Below, piece by piece: positions 44,245 through 52,911 of a DNA stretch of 64,000 nucleotides (position 1 is its first letter; every line of letters starts with the position of its first letter). Below the pieces are notes generated by a model. It did no database searches. It worked only from the letters and a program-made list of their open reading frames with translations, and had not been told where the DNA came from. This DNA is from Chloroflexota bacterium (lineage in GTDB: Bacteria; Chloroflexota; Anaerolineae; Anaerolineales; Villigracilaceae): NCBI GenBank assembly GCA_016234485.1, contig JACRBL010000054.1, positions 1-64,000 of the forward strand, in the 5' to 3' direction. The position numbers were made by a program, and so were the translations under genes.

Positions 44245-44272
44245 TAAGGCTCCTGCTGTTGAGAGACTTTAT

Positions 44273-44342
44273 TGCTTACTGCGTATTGCGTGTTTCGTAT
44301 TCCGTTGTGCGTTACGCAATACGCAGTACGTAACACGCAGCA
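44273..44342. repeat. tactgcgtattgcgt inverted repeat
   Basis: tactgcgtattgcgtgtttcgtattccg is mirrored by gttacgcaatacgcagtacgtaacacgc. A distinct palindrome family with one copy here, between the CCA enzyme stop and the exonuclease start. Confidence 0.8.
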
Positions 44343-44346
44343 CATC

Positions 44347-46023
44347 CTACCTCACCCCATTCCCCTTCACCGACTGATTCTCCTCCAGCCACTTCCTCCC
44401 AAACTCCACCGCATCCTCCCGCGTGGACACCTTCCCTGTGGCCTGCGCTTCGCGAATTGCTTCGAGGACTTCTCCCACGCGTCGGCTCGGTGTGAGATTG
44501 AGTTCCCGCATCACGTCGTCGCCGTCCAGCAGTTTTGGCGGCGAGACGATCTCTTCGGGGCGCTCCCAATAATTTTCAAGGAAGATGCGGCAGACATCCA
44601 GCGCGGCTGTCCATGTCTCCTGTTTGAGATTGTTGCCATGCGTGGCGCGCAGATCGGCCAGCGCCAGCAAAATAAGATCCAGCCCCGCTTCGCCGCTCTC
44701 TTTGAAGAAGCGATAAATAGCGCGGCGCGACGGGTCTTTACCTTCGCCGTCCTTGCGGCTGGTGTGGAAATGAATCCGCATGTGGTGTTTGATGATGGCG
44801 GTCATGCGTTCGATCTCGTCCTTGCTGAACGACAAGGCGCGCCCGCGCTCGGCGGCCATCTCGGCGCCTTTTTCGTCGTGCCCCCAAAAACGGATGCGGC
44901 CATTCTCGTCCACAGTTTTGGTGTGGGGCTTGGCAACATCGTGATACAGCGCGGTGAAAAACAGCAGACTGCGGACGGAGCGATCGGCATTGAGCAGTTT
45001 CGAGAAATGCTCCGCGTATTGCTCTCGGTATCGCCCCAGCCGCATCACAAGCAGACCCGTGAACAGGTCTCCCGTGGACTCGGGGTCGTAGCCAGGCGCC
45101 AGCGCGGCCAGAACCTCGTCCAACGCGGCGAGGACTTGCAGAGTGTGCTCCCACACATCGTGGATGTGCGGCTCGGGTTGCGCCACGCCTTTCAGCGCTT
45201 TCATCTCGGGCAGGACAACATCCAGAACGCCGAGCATCTCCAGCGCGCGGACGGACGCCGAGGCCTGTTTCCCTTCCAAAATTTTGAACAACTCATCGCG
45301 AACGCGTTCGCTCGAAACCTGACCCAAGCCGGGCGCGGCCAACTTCATCATTTTCCGCGTCTCTGGCTCGATCTGGAACCCATACGCGGCGGCCTGACGA
45401 ATCCCGCGCAGGACGCGAATGGGGTCATCGCTCATGGACGTTTCTTTGCAGGCGCGCAGTTTCTTGGCGCGCAGGTCAGCCGCGCCCGAGAGCGGATCGT
45501 GCAGAGACATCGTCCGCAAGTCCACGGCCATGGCGTTGAGGGTGAAGTCGCGGTTGCGGAGGTCGTCATCGAGCGAGTCGCCGCGGGAGGTGGCGAAATC
45601 CAATTTCTCGCGTGAACCGTCCGCGAGTGTCACGATGACGCGACCCGTGTCGCGTTCATCGTCGAGGGGGAAGACGTCCGCGCCGAGGGCGTTGGCGAAG
45701 CGTCGGGCGAGGAGAATGCCATCGGAGGGCGCGACCAGATCGAGGTCCAGGGAGGCGCGGCCGAGCATGGCATCCCGCACCGTGCCGCCGACGAGGTAAA
45801 GTTCCACGTCGGGCAGAGTCTCGCGGAGTCTGTCCAATAGAGGAGAAAAAGTAAAAGGAGTGGTTGACATGTAGAGAATTTCTGGCGCTTCTTTGGGGCG
45901 GCTGGCTTGCGCCGCGCGTTTGGCCTGCTCGGGCGTGCCGCCTTGCGCGACGATCTGGCCGCGGACTCGGGCAACCCAGCGTCCCGCATAGTTTTGATTG
46001 GAGGTTCCTCCCTGATCGGTCAT
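44347..46023 (-). CDS. CCA-adding enzyme / poly(A) polymerase family with HD domain
   Basis: 558 residues. The head domain has LVGGTVRDAMLGR and LDLDLVAPSD (GG and DxD catalytic signature), RDFTLNAMAVDL, and RVLRGIRQAAAYGF for RNA binding. An HD domain follows (ALYHDVAKPHTKT, FWGHDEKGAEMA), typical of bacterial CCA-adding enzymes. The first about 50 residues (YAGRWVARVRGQIVAQGGTP) resemble a DUF5678-type add-on and are not part of the normal enzyme. An internal Met (52) could start the core but has no ribosome binding site. It follows hpt by five bases, so it is cotranscribed. Confidence 0.9.
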   Translation of the reverse strand: MTDQGGTSNQNYAGRWVARVRGQIVAQGGTPEQAKRAAQASRPKEAPEILYMSTTPFTFSPLLDRLRETLPDVELYLVGGTVRDAMLGRASLDLDLVAPSDGILLARRFANALGADVFPLDDERDTGRVIVTLADGSREKLDFATSRGDSLDDDLRNRDFTLNAMAVDLRTMSLHDPLSGAADLRAKKLRACKETSMSDDPIRVLRGIRQAAAYGFQIEPETRKMMKLAAPGLGQVSSERVRDELFKILEGKQASASVRALEMLGVLDVVLPEMKALKGVAQPEPHIHDVWEHTLQVLAALDEVLAALAPGYDPESTGDLFTGLLVMRLGRYREQYAEHFSKLLNADRSVRSLLFFTALYHDVAKPHTKTVDENGRIRFWGHDEKGAEMAAERGRALSFSKDEIERMTAIIKHHMRIHFHTSRKDGEGKDPSRRAIYRFFKESGEAGLDLILLALADLRATHGNNLKQETWTAALDVCRIFLENYWERPEEIVSPPKLLDGDDVMRELNLTPSRRVGEVLEAIREAQATGKVSTREDAVEFGRKWLEENQSVKGNGVR

Positions 46024-46028
46024 TGCGT

Positions 46029-46589
46029 TTACTCGGGTTTGTATTTTTCCAAATCAACGACGCCGATGAACGGCAGGTTGCGATAGAACTCGTCGAGGTC
46101 GAGGCCGTAACCGAAGACGAATTTATTGGGGATGGTGAACCCACAGTAGTGCAGGGGAACAACGGCTTCGCGGCGTTCGGCCTTATCGAGCAACGCGCAG
46201 ACTTTGAGGCTGGCGGGTTGACGCGTCTCAAGCAGTTCCAGCACGGAGGCGATGGTGTGACCGCTGTCTATGATGTCTTCCACGAGCAGGACGTGTTTGT
46301 CGTGGATGTTGGTCATCAAGTCCATCGTCACGCGGACGTTGCCCGTGCTTTCGCGCGCGCCCGCGCCATAGGACGAGATCGCCATGAAATCGAGCATGTG
46401 TGGGATAGAGATGTGGCGCATCAAATCCACGAGGAATGGCACGCCGCCCCGAAGAATACAAATGAGGAGCAGGTTGCCATTGGAATCCGCGTAGTCGCGG
46501 CTGATCTCCTCTCCAAGTTCGCGCACGCGGTTTTGGAGGGCGACGGGATCAATGAGGGTTTCGGCAAGGAAGTCTTGGTAGTTTTGCAT
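46029..46589 (-). CDS. hpt: Hypoxanthine phosphoribosyltransferase
   Basis: Purine salvage enzyme, 186 residues. The PRPP motif VLLVEDIIDSGHT near 98-110, ILRGGVPFLVDLMR (PPi loop), SSYGAGARESTG flexible loop and FGYGLDLDEFYRNLPFIG C-terminus are all normal. It is the first of two tightly spaced genes with the CCA enzyme (five bases). Together with tdk and the small zinc protein it forms a nucleotide-salvage group on the minus strand. Confidence 0.95.
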   Translation of the reverse strand: MQNYQDFLAETLIDPVALQNRVRELGEEISRDYADSNGNLLLICILRGGVPFLVDLMRHISIPHMLDFMAISSYGAGARESTGNVRVTMDLMTNIHDKHVLLVEDIIDSGHTIASVLELLETRQPASLKVCALLDKAERREAVVPLHYCGFTIPNKFVFGYGLDLDEFYRNLPFIGVVDLEKYKPE

Positions 46590-46631
46590 GAGGTTATTTT
46601 GGTAGTTGGGTAGTTTTTTGGTTTGGGTAGT

Positions 46632-46877
46632 TTATTTTGATTTTTTTGAAGGGTTTTCAGAATCGGCATAGAATTTCATAAGGCCACAATTTTCGCAGCG
46701 ATAAGCAGCAATAAGATATTCTTTTGTTCTCTTTACTCTCCATCCATCCCAAAAACTCCATTCGGGTTTGCCTTCCAGCCAATAAGGCCTTGTTCTGACA
46801 CTGTAATGCCCATGATCAAACACAATCCCTTCCTGAAGCTTTCCGCCGCAATCACTACAAACTAGATTTCTTGCCAT
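46632..46877 (-). CDS. Small two-CxxC zinc protein of unknown function
   Basis: 81 residues from the ATG at 46877 (GGGAGG upstream). CSDCGGKLQEG near 7 and CENCGLMKFYAD near the C-terminus form a zinc-binding pair around a Trp/Tyr-rich middle (RPYWLEGKPEWSFWDGW). This resembles small conserved hypothetical proteins with a PF20097-like zinc ribbon, though I cannot name the family with certainty. It sits 14 nt after tdk and 42 nt before hpt. Confidence 0.72.
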   Translation of the reverse strand: MARNLVCSDCGGKLQEGIVFDHGHYSVRTRPYWLEGKPEWSFWDGWRVKRTKEYLIAAYRCENCGLMKFYADSENPSKKSK

Positions 46878-46891
46878 AGAACCTCCCAAAA

Positions 46892-47461
46892 CTAACGCGG
46901 CACTTCATGGTGACGCCGACACCGCGCCTCATACATCTCCGACGCGCCGACGATGACCACGGGATCGTCATAGCGCGCGGGCTTGCCGTTGACCAGCCTC
47001 TGCGTGCGCGAGGCCTCGTCGCCGCAGACCATGCAAATGGCGTGGAGTTTATCCACGCGCTCCGCGAGCGACATGAGCGCGGGCATCGGCCCAAACGGCT
47101 CACCGCGGAAATCCTGGTCAAGTCCCGCCACGAGGACGCGGATGCCCTTGTCCGCCAGTTCGCGCGCGATGACGACAACATCCGCGTCCATGAATTGCGC
47201 TTCGTCAATGCCGACGACGGTCGAGTCCGCATCCAGTTTCGCGCGGATGTCCGCGGCCTTCTTGACGGGAATCGCGTCGAAATCCGACCCCGCGTGCGAA
47301 GTCACCTTTTCGACGGCGTAACGCACGTCAATGGCGGGCTTGAAAACTTGCACCTTCTGTTTGGCAATATTCGCGCGCACCAGACGGCGGATCAATTCAT
47401 CCGTCTTGCCGCTGAACATCGAACCGCAGATCACTTCCACCGAGCCGTGCGTATGGCGCAT
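46892..47461 (-). CDS. tdk: Thymidine kinase (type II)
   Basis: Phosphorylates thymidine in salvage; 189 residues. P-loop [14 protein letters not shown] (13-26), [24 protein letters not shown], the zinc site CMVC with C/H in ARCRRHHE, and lasso-loop segment are all present. A strong ribosome binding site (GAGGAG) is seen. It begins the tdk - zinc protein - hpt - CCA enzyme series. Confidence 0.95.
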   Translation of the reverse strand: MRHTHGSVEVICGSMFSGKTDELIRRLVRANIAKQKVQVFKPAIDVRYAVEKVTSHAGSDFDAIPVKKAADIRAKLDADSTVVGIDEAQFMDADVVVIARELADKGIRVLVAGLDQDFRGEPFGPMPALMSLAERVDKLHAICMVCGDEASRTQRLVNGKPARYDDPVVIVGASEMYEARCRRHHEVPR

Positions 47462-47472
47462 TGATTCTCCTC

Positions 47473-47540
47473 AAACCCCTCCCTGCCTCCCCCATTTTCT
47501 CCGAAAATGGGGGAGGTGTCACGAAGTGACGGTGGGGGTG
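47473..47540. repeat. ccccattttctccgaaaatggggg inverted repeat
   Basis: Arms cccccattttc and gaaaatggggg, then tgtcacgaagtgacggtggggg. It lies upstream of tdk. A member of the common gggagg dispersed repeat type. Confidence 0.82.
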
Positions 47541-47550
47541 CAAATAATTA

Positions 47551-47576
47551 CGGGCAGACGCTTCCGCATCTGCCCG
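47551..47576 (-). terminator. Hairpin after rpmE
   Basis: cgggcaga pairs with tctgcccg (loop cgcttccgca), followed on the minus strand by TAATTATTT. A further hairpin (aacgactctg...cagtcgtt, 47623-47658) overlaps the rpmE stop. Together they probably end the ribosomal operon. Confidence 0.55.
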
Positions 47577-47657
47577 CAAGTTTACACGAGATTACACTAC
47601 TAGTGTAGGTTTACCATGTAGTAACGACTCTGTGAAACGCCCTGTAAGGGTCAGTCG

Positions 47658-48131
47658 TTAAGCGACCTCAGTCGTTGCCGTCTCAGGAACATCAAGCCCC
47701 AACGTCTTGAGTTTCTTCTTCGCGTCGATCAGCGGCTTGCGGCCAAATCCTTCAATCGCCAGCATCGCTTCCTCGCCCTCGGCCAGTTTCGCCAAAAATT
47801 GCGGGATGTTCTTAATGCCGATCTTAATCAACGCGTTCGTGGCGCGGTCGCTCAACTCCAACTCGGAGATGGGACGCTCCAGCTTCGCGGATTCGCGCGC
47901 CTTCTTGGCTTCCACGTGAGTCTGGGCGGCCTTCACCTTCTTATAGAAGCGATCCACCTGACCTTCAATGTCCAGGATGCGCGCCGCCTCGCCCGTGAAA
48001 TACGGATGGCAGTTCGAGCAGATGTCCACGCGCAATTCCTTGCGGGTCGAGCCTGTCGTCCAGGTCGTGCCGCAGGAAGCGCAGGACACCTTCGCGTCGG
48101 TATAGTAAGTGGGGTGAATTTTCTCTCTCAT
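47658..48131 (-). CDS. rpmE: 50S ribosomal protein bL31 fused to an RpoA-CTD-like domain
   Basis: 157 residues against about 70 for normal bL31. Residues 1-72 are a zinc-type bL31: [14 protein letters not shown] and [10 protein letters not shown] zinc ligands, and the VDRFYKK end. After a charged linker (73-88) comes a domain of about 65 residues reading [20 protein letters not shown], then [21 protein letters not shown]. This follows the pattern of the RNA polymerase alpha C-terminal domain (helix-hairpin-helix). Encoded last in the rplU-rpmA-rpmE operon, two bases after rpmA. Confidence 0.9.
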   Translation of the reverse strand: MREKIHPTYYTDAKVSCASCGTTWTTGSTRKELRVDICSNCHPYFTGEAARILDIEGQVDRFYKKVKAAQTHVEAKKARESAKLERPISELELSDRATNALIKIGIKNIPQFLAKLAEGEEAMLAIEGFGRKPLIDAKKKLKTLGLDVPETATTEVA

Positions 48132-48133
48132 GT

Positions 48134-48394
48134 CTACTCCGCCGCCTGTGGGACGATATTCACGCGCTTGCGTCCCTGCACAATATCATACATCACCACG
48201 CCGTCGGAGGTGGCGAACAAAGTATCGTCCTTGCCAACCATCACATTCAAGCCTGGCTTAATGCGGGTGCCGCGCTGTCGAACCAAAATATTGCCCGAAA
48301 GCACAAACTGACCCGCGTAGCGCTTCACGCCCAAACGCTGGGAATTGCTATCTCGTCCGTTGCGGCTGGAACCGCCGCCTTTTTTATGTGCCAT
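48134..48394 (-). CDS. rpmA: 50S ribosomal protein bL27
   Basis: 86 residues, normal length. [19 protein letters not shown] start without the cleavable extension seen in Firmicutes, [10 protein letters not shown], and [13 protein letters not shown], which reach the peptidyl-transferase centre. It lies between rplU (11 nt) and rpmE (2 nt). GAGG precedes the ATG. Confidence 0.97.
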   Translation of the reverse strand: MAHKKGGGSSRNGRDSNSQRLGVKRYAGQFVLSGNILVRQRGTRIKPGLNVMVGKDDTLFATSDGVVMYDIVQGRKRVNIVPQAAE

Positions 48395-48405
48395 TTCTAC
48401 CTCAC

Positions 48406-49086
48406 TTAACTCTTCTTCGCAGGCTTGGCTGTGGATTTCTTAGCGGCAGGCTTGGCAACGCGTCCACCCACCAACTTCTTCTTCAACGCCTCGAAAGCAT
48501 CCCAATCGCCCGCGGCCGCCAACTTGGCCTGTTCGATCCAGCCTTCGGGATTCATCATCCGCAAGCCATCCGCCGTCAAAATCTTCTGGATATCATCCGC
48601 CTGGGACTCGGCCAACTGCGCGAACGTGACGATGCCCGCCGCCTTCAAGACTTTCGCGACCCTCAAGCCAATCCCCTCGATCTTGACGAGGTCATCCGCT
48701 TCATTCTGGACCTCGGCCGTGCGCGTCGCCTTGGATGTTTTCTCCGCCTTCGACATTCTCGCCGTCTCGCCCACCTTGCCAATCGATTCGATCAGCAAAC
48801 GGGTGTACTCCTGACGATGTCCGCGATGGACGCGAATGCGCTTCTTCGGGCTATAGCGAAAAGCCAGTACCTTGTCGCCGCGGAAATGTTCCGCGACAGA
48901 AGCCAGGGCCTCGAACCCGCCCACAAGCGGAGTCCCGACCGAAATCTGGTCGCCGTCCGCCAAAAGCAGGACGCGCTCCAGCGTCAACAATTCGCCAGCG
49001 TCAACTGGCAGGCGATCCACAATAATGGTCTCGCCTTCGACGGCTTTATATTGCTTGCCGCCACTTTCTACAATTGCGTATTTCAT
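48406..49086 (-). CDS. rplU: 50S ribosomal protein bL21 with C-terminal helix-hairpin-helix domain
   Basis: 226 residues, about twice the normal 103. Residues 1-102 are bL21: [57 protein letters not shown] linker leads to a domain (about 132-205) starting [19 protein letters not shown], HhH-like, ending [11 protein letters not shown], then a Lys/Ala tail ([14 protein letters not shown]). The extra domain is a close homologue of the membrane protein at 34223-34639. First gene of the rplU-rpmA-rpmE operon with a strong promoter. Confidence 0.93.
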   Translation of the reverse strand: MKYAIVESGGKQYKAVEGETIIVDRLPVDAGELLTLERVLLLADGDQISVGTPLVGGFEALASVAEHFRGDKVLAFRYSPKKRIRVHRGHRQEYTRLLIESIGKVGETARMSKAEKTSKATRTAEVQNEADDLVKIEGIGLRVAKVLKAAGIVTFAQLAESQADDIQKILTADGLRMMNPEGWIEQAKLAAAGDWDAFEALKKKLVGGRVAKPAAKKSTAKPAKKS

Positions 49087-49214
49087 CTTTTCTCCACGGA
49101 TTCACTTCGCCTCAGTCCCTGCGGGCAGACTTTCATCCTGCGCCGGGCCGAGGGGAAGCCGGTATAGACACGCATCCGCCCCGGCAAAGCGCCAGCCAGG
49201 GCAGAGCGGACGGT

Positions 49215-49244
49215 ATTATAACGGCAGGTCTTTGGAATTGTCAA
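49215..49244 (-). promoter_or_regulatory. Promoter of the rplU-rpmA-rpmE operon
   Basis: TTGACA (49244-49239) and TATAAT (49220-49215) on the minus strand, 18-nt spacer. Both boxes match consensus. The leader of about 120 nt before rplU is long enough for regulation, but I see no clear hairpin that resembles an L21 leader. Confidence 0.82.
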
Positions 49245-49344
49245 TCAAAGTTGTCGTGAATTCACGTTTCACCTTCCAGCCGCGCCGAGGAGCTGCCATC
49301 ATTCCCCAATGCCGCGTAACCGACTCGAATATCATCGCTTTTTA

Positions 49345-49373
49345 TTGCAAGCGCCAAAAAGCGGCGTTATACT
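49345..49373 (+). promoter_or_regulatory. Promoter of the SNF2 helicase gene
   Basis: TTGCAA (49345-49350), 17-nt spacer, TATACT (49368-49373). The ATG at 49384 is ten bases after the -10 box, so the leader would be only a few bases. Confidence 0.65.
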
Positions 49374-49383
49374 TTGCGCCGCC

Positions 49384-52300
49384 ATGACCGCCCTCACCCC
49401 CCAACTCCTCGATAACTATCCCTTCTCCCATTTTTCCGACTCACAATCCATCGCCCGCGGACGTGAATATCACAAAAACGGCAATGTCTGGCACGTGGAA
49501 CTCATCGGCGCCAATAAAGCCGTTTGCTCGGTGGAAGGCAACTCAGGCGAATATGAAGTTATCATCCAATTAAACAACAATGGACAACTGCGTTTCTCCT
49601 GCGATTGTCCCTATGCCGACGATGGTCACTTTTGTAAGCACATGGTCGCCTCCGCGCTCCAAACCAGCCAATATCTCAAAAATGGAAAACAAGCGGAGAA
49701 TGACAAGGAAGATTGGGACGATGACGAAGAGGATTGGGATGAAGACTACGAAGATGATGATGATGACGAAGAAAATGTGATAGGGAAAGAAGTTCAAAGA
49801 ATCCACGAATCCATTGCGTCACCCGCTGGAAAGTCACCACAGTCCTGGCAACGTAAATTAGAAGAGACACTTTCACTTGCTCCACAGCGCCCTTCCTCTT
49901 CAAACTTGACCCGTTACGTCGCGGCCGTCTTGCTGACTCGCTCGCAAATGGGCTACTCTGGCTATGGAAGCGCCTATCGTCCCAATTATTATTATTCGCT
50001 CGAGCCGCTCATTATCACTTCGGCGGAATGGAATCGCATTTCGGGTGGTGAGAAAAAATCGCCCGAAGAGATCAATCACTTCCTTGAAACAAGCAAGACT
50101 TGGCTCAAAGCCAGCGAAAGGATGTTCCGTCAAGTCAATCCCGCAGGTTGCCTGAACATGGACGCAGACTCGGCTTCCTTCATGAACATCCTGTCCGATA
50201 CCATGCGTTACGGAATGGGCACAAGCAACCTGCCAATGTTCCTGTCCATCCTTGCCAAGCTCAATGCGCCCATCTTCCTCGGCAGTCGCTATCCAGACAA
50301 AATCGAACGCCGTGTGTATCTCCTGTCTCAACCCATTGAAGCAAAAAACGACATCCAACGCGACGAGACCAAACTCACTTTACGCGCAGGCTATGAGTTG
50401 GATGGGCAATTCCATCACATCAACCAACAGGTGGAGATCATCTCTCTCGTTCACCCCGGTTGGATTCTCATGGATAACCGTCTCGCCCAACTCCGCAACA
50501 CGCAGGCGCTCTCCATTCTTCCTTCGTTTCCCATCGAAATTCCCAATCAACAAGCAGACGATTTTCGCGAGCGATACTTCGCCAAGATCGCCCAGACGCT
50601 CCCCATCAAAAGCGACATCATCCGCTGGAACGATGTACAGGCCGCGCCCGTCCCGCGCCTCTACCTGCACGACGACAACAAAGACAAAACCCTGCGCGCC
50701 GACCTGCGCTTTGGCTACGGCGAACATGAAGTAATCGCGTCCAAAGCGGGCGAGGCGCAATCCGTCGAGACCGTCCCCGACTCGTGGGAACTCATCCGCA
50801 TCCAGCGCCAGCCTGAGCGCGAGGGATATTTCCATCAACTGCTCACCGATCCAAGTTTCCGCCTCAAGCGCGCTGCTTCCACTTTTCCCTTCGGCACACT
50901 CGAACTGCGCGCCCGCGCCCATCCCTTCGATTTTCTGCTCCACTCGATTCCGCTCCTCACGCAGGCGGGATTTGAAATTTACGGCGAAGAGAATCTCAAA
51001 CTCGGCAAGATCAATCGCGCCACGCCCAGCCTGCACGTCAGCATCACATCGGGCATTGACTGGTTCGACCTGAAAACCCTCGTTGAATTTGGCGATCAGC
51101 AAATCGCTTTTCACGACGTTCGCAAAGCCCTCAAGCGCGGCGAGCGCTACGTCAAACTCGCCGACGGCTCGGTGGGACAAATCCCCGACGCGTGGCTGGA
51201 GAAGTACAAGCACCTCTGGAATTTGGCGGAAGAAACTACGGATGGATTCCGCGTCGCGGACGTTCACCTGTCCCTTTTGGATTCCCTGCTCGAAGACGAC
51301 GCCTCGATTCAGACTCCCGCGGAGTTGCGCGAACGTCGCGAGCGTTTCCGCGCCTTCGAGCGCATCGAGCCACGCGCCCTCCCCAGCGGATTCGTCGGCG
51401 AACTGCGTCCCTACCAGAAACACGGCTTCGACTGGTTGTATTTCCTGCGCGATTACAAATTCGGCGGCATCCTCGCCGACGACATGGGACTGGGCAAAAC
51501 CGTCCAGGTGTTGACCTATCTCCAGTCATTACAAGAAGCCTGCGCTGAGCGGAGCGACCCGACAGGGGAGCGAAGTCGCATCGTCCCCGAAGGGGGAAGC
51601 GCGAGTCTGCTCGTCGTCCCAAAGAGTCTAATTGCCAATTGGCAGAGAGAGTCCGAAAAGTTCACGCCCAGTCTGCGCTTCCTCGAATACATGGGAAACT
51701 TCCGCAACAAAGACACGGCTATCTTCAACGACTACGACGTGATTCTCACCACCTACGGCACGATGTTGCGCGACGTGGAATTGTTGCGCGAATACAAATT
51801 CAACTACATCATCCTCGATGAATCGCAAGCCATCAAAAATCCGCTGGCAAAGAGCGCCAAAGCCGCGCGCCTGCTCCACGCCGAGCATCGCCTGGTGATG
51901 ACAGGCACGCCCGTGGAAAACAACACCTTCGAGTTGTGGTCGCAGTTCGCGTTTTTGAATCCTGGCCTGCTCGGCAACATGGACTACTTCAAGAGCGCCT
52001 TCGCTAATCCCATCGAAGCGCGCGGCGACGAAGACGCGGCCAAGACCCTCCGCAAACTGGTCTATCCCTTCATCCTGCGCCGCACGAAAGACCAGGTCGC
52101 GCCCGAACTGCCGCCGCGCACAGAACGCATCGTCTACACCGACATGGATGCCGCGCAGAAAAAGTTGTATGCGCAGACCCGCGAGAAATACCGCGCCGAA
52201 CTGCTCGGCCTGATCGAAAGCGAAGGCATGAACGACGCGCGCTTCAAGATTCTCGAAGGCCTCTTGCGCCTGCGCCAGATCGCCATCCATCCCGCGTTGG

Positions 52301-52830
52301 TGGAGAAAAATTATCGGGGCGACGCGCCCAAGTTTGAAATCCTGCTTGAAACGCTGGAGACCTTGCAAGCCGAAAATCACAAAGCCTTGATCTTCTCGCA
52401 ATTCGTCGAGACGCTCAAACTGCTCAAACGCGAATTGGATGCACGCAAGATCAAGTACGTCTATCTCGATGGGCAGACTCCCAATCGCCAATCGCGCGTC
52501 GACCAATTCCAAAACGACACGTCCTTCCCGTTCTTCCTCATCAGTCTGAAAGCGGGCGGCGTGGGCTTGAACCTAACCGCGGCCGATTACGTCATCCACC
52601 TCGACCCGTGGTGGAATCCTGCCGTGGAAATGCAAGCCAGTGACCGCGCTCACCGCATCGGCCAGGACAAACCCGTCTTCGTCTACAAGATCATCGCGCG
52701 CGACACGGTGGAAGAAAAGATTCTGCAATTGCAGGAAAAGAAACGCGCGCTCGTGAAAAGTCTCATCTCCACCGAAGCCAGCTTCTTTAAGTCGCTGACA
52801 CGGGATGATGTAAAAGATCTGTTCAGTTAG
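49384..52830 (+). CDS. SWIM-domain SNF2/RapA-type helicase
   Basis: 1148 residues. Start set at 49384, next to the -10 box. A SWIM zinc finger lies at C73-x-C75, C84-x-H86, followed by a very acidic stretch (about 107-135, mostly Asp/Glu). The helicase part has DDMGLGKTVQV (Walker A, about 699-709), TYGTMLRDVELLRE, ILDESQAIKNP (DESQ box), TGTPVENN, and the C-terminal SLKAGGVGLNLTAADYVIHLDPWWNPAVE and AHRIGQDKPV. Such SWIM-SNF2 proteins are ATP-driven DNA translocases of unclear role. An insert of about 22 residues (near 718-740) after motif I seems repeat-derived. Confidence 0.93.
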   Translation: MTALTPQLLDNYPFSHFSDSQSIARGREYHKNGNVWHVELIGANKAVCSVEGNSGEYEVIIQLNNNGQLRFSCDCPYADDGHFCKHMVASALQTSQYLKNGKQAENDKEDWDDDEEDWDEDYEDDDDDEENVIGKEVQRIHESIASPAGKSPQSWQRKLEETLSLAPQRPSSSNLTRYVAAVLLTRSQMGYSGYGSAYRPNYYYSLEPLIITSAEWNRISGGEKKSPEEINHFLETSKTWLKASERMFRQVNPAGCLNMDADSASFMNILSDTMRYGMGTSNLPMFLSILAKLNAPIFLGSRYPDKIERRVYLLSQPIEAKNDIQRDETKLTLRAGYELDGQFHHINQQVEIISLVHPGWILMDNRLAQLRNTQALSILPSFPIEIPNQQADDFRERYFAKIAQTLPIKSDIIRWNDVQAAPVPRLYLHDDNKDKTLRADLRFGYGEHEVIASKAGEAQSVETVPDSWELIRIQRQPEREGYFHQLLTDPSFRLKRAASTFPFGTLELRARAHPFDFLLHSIPLLTQAGFEIYGEENLKLGKINRATPSLHVSITSGIDWFDLKTLVEFGDQQIAFHDVRKALKRGERYVKLADGSVGQIPDAWLEKYKHLWNLAEETTDGFRVADVHLSLLDSLLEDDASIQTPAELRERRERFRAFERIEPRALPSGFVGELRPYQKHGFDWLYFLRDYKFGGILADDMGLGKTVQVLTYLQSLQEACAERSDPTGERSRIVPEGGSASLLVVPKSLIANWQRESEKFTPSLRFLEYMGNFRNKDTAIFNDYDVILTTYGTMLRDVELLREYKFNYIILDESQAIKNPLAKSAKAARLLHAEHRLVMTGTPVENNTFELWSQFAFLNPGLLGNMDYFKSAFANPIEARGDEDAAKTLRKLVYPFILRRTKDQVAPELPPRTERIVYTDMDAAQKKLYAQTREKYRAELLGLIESEGMNDARFKILEGLLRLRQIAIHPALVEKNYRGDAPKFEILLETLETLQAENHKALIFSQFVETLKLLKRELDARKIKYVYLDGQTPNRQSRVDQFQNDTSFPFFLISLKAGGVGLNLTAADYVIHLDPWWNPAVEMQASDRAHRIGQDKPVFVYKIIARDTVEEKILQLQEKKRALVKSLISTEASFFKSLTRDDVKDLFS
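51537..51600. repeat. Probable dispersed repeat inside the SNF2 gene
   Basis: gcgctgagcggagcgacccgacaggggagcgaag and following bases, with gtccccgaaggggg. The words are unlike flanking codons and the translated run (CAERSDPTGERSRIVPEGGS) interrupts the usual link between motif I and the LLVVPKSL segment. Confidence 0.5.
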
Positions 52831-52911
52831 GAGGAGCATGCTCGATCGGACTGTGTAAGAACACAACCGTTCATAAAATTAAATTCGGTAGTTAAAGGTG
52901 GGTTGAACGCA

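Noticed and set aside
44272-45615. Open frame of 447 codons opposite the CCA enzyme
   Set aside because: Starts inside a palindromic repeat and is antisense to a well-supported gene.
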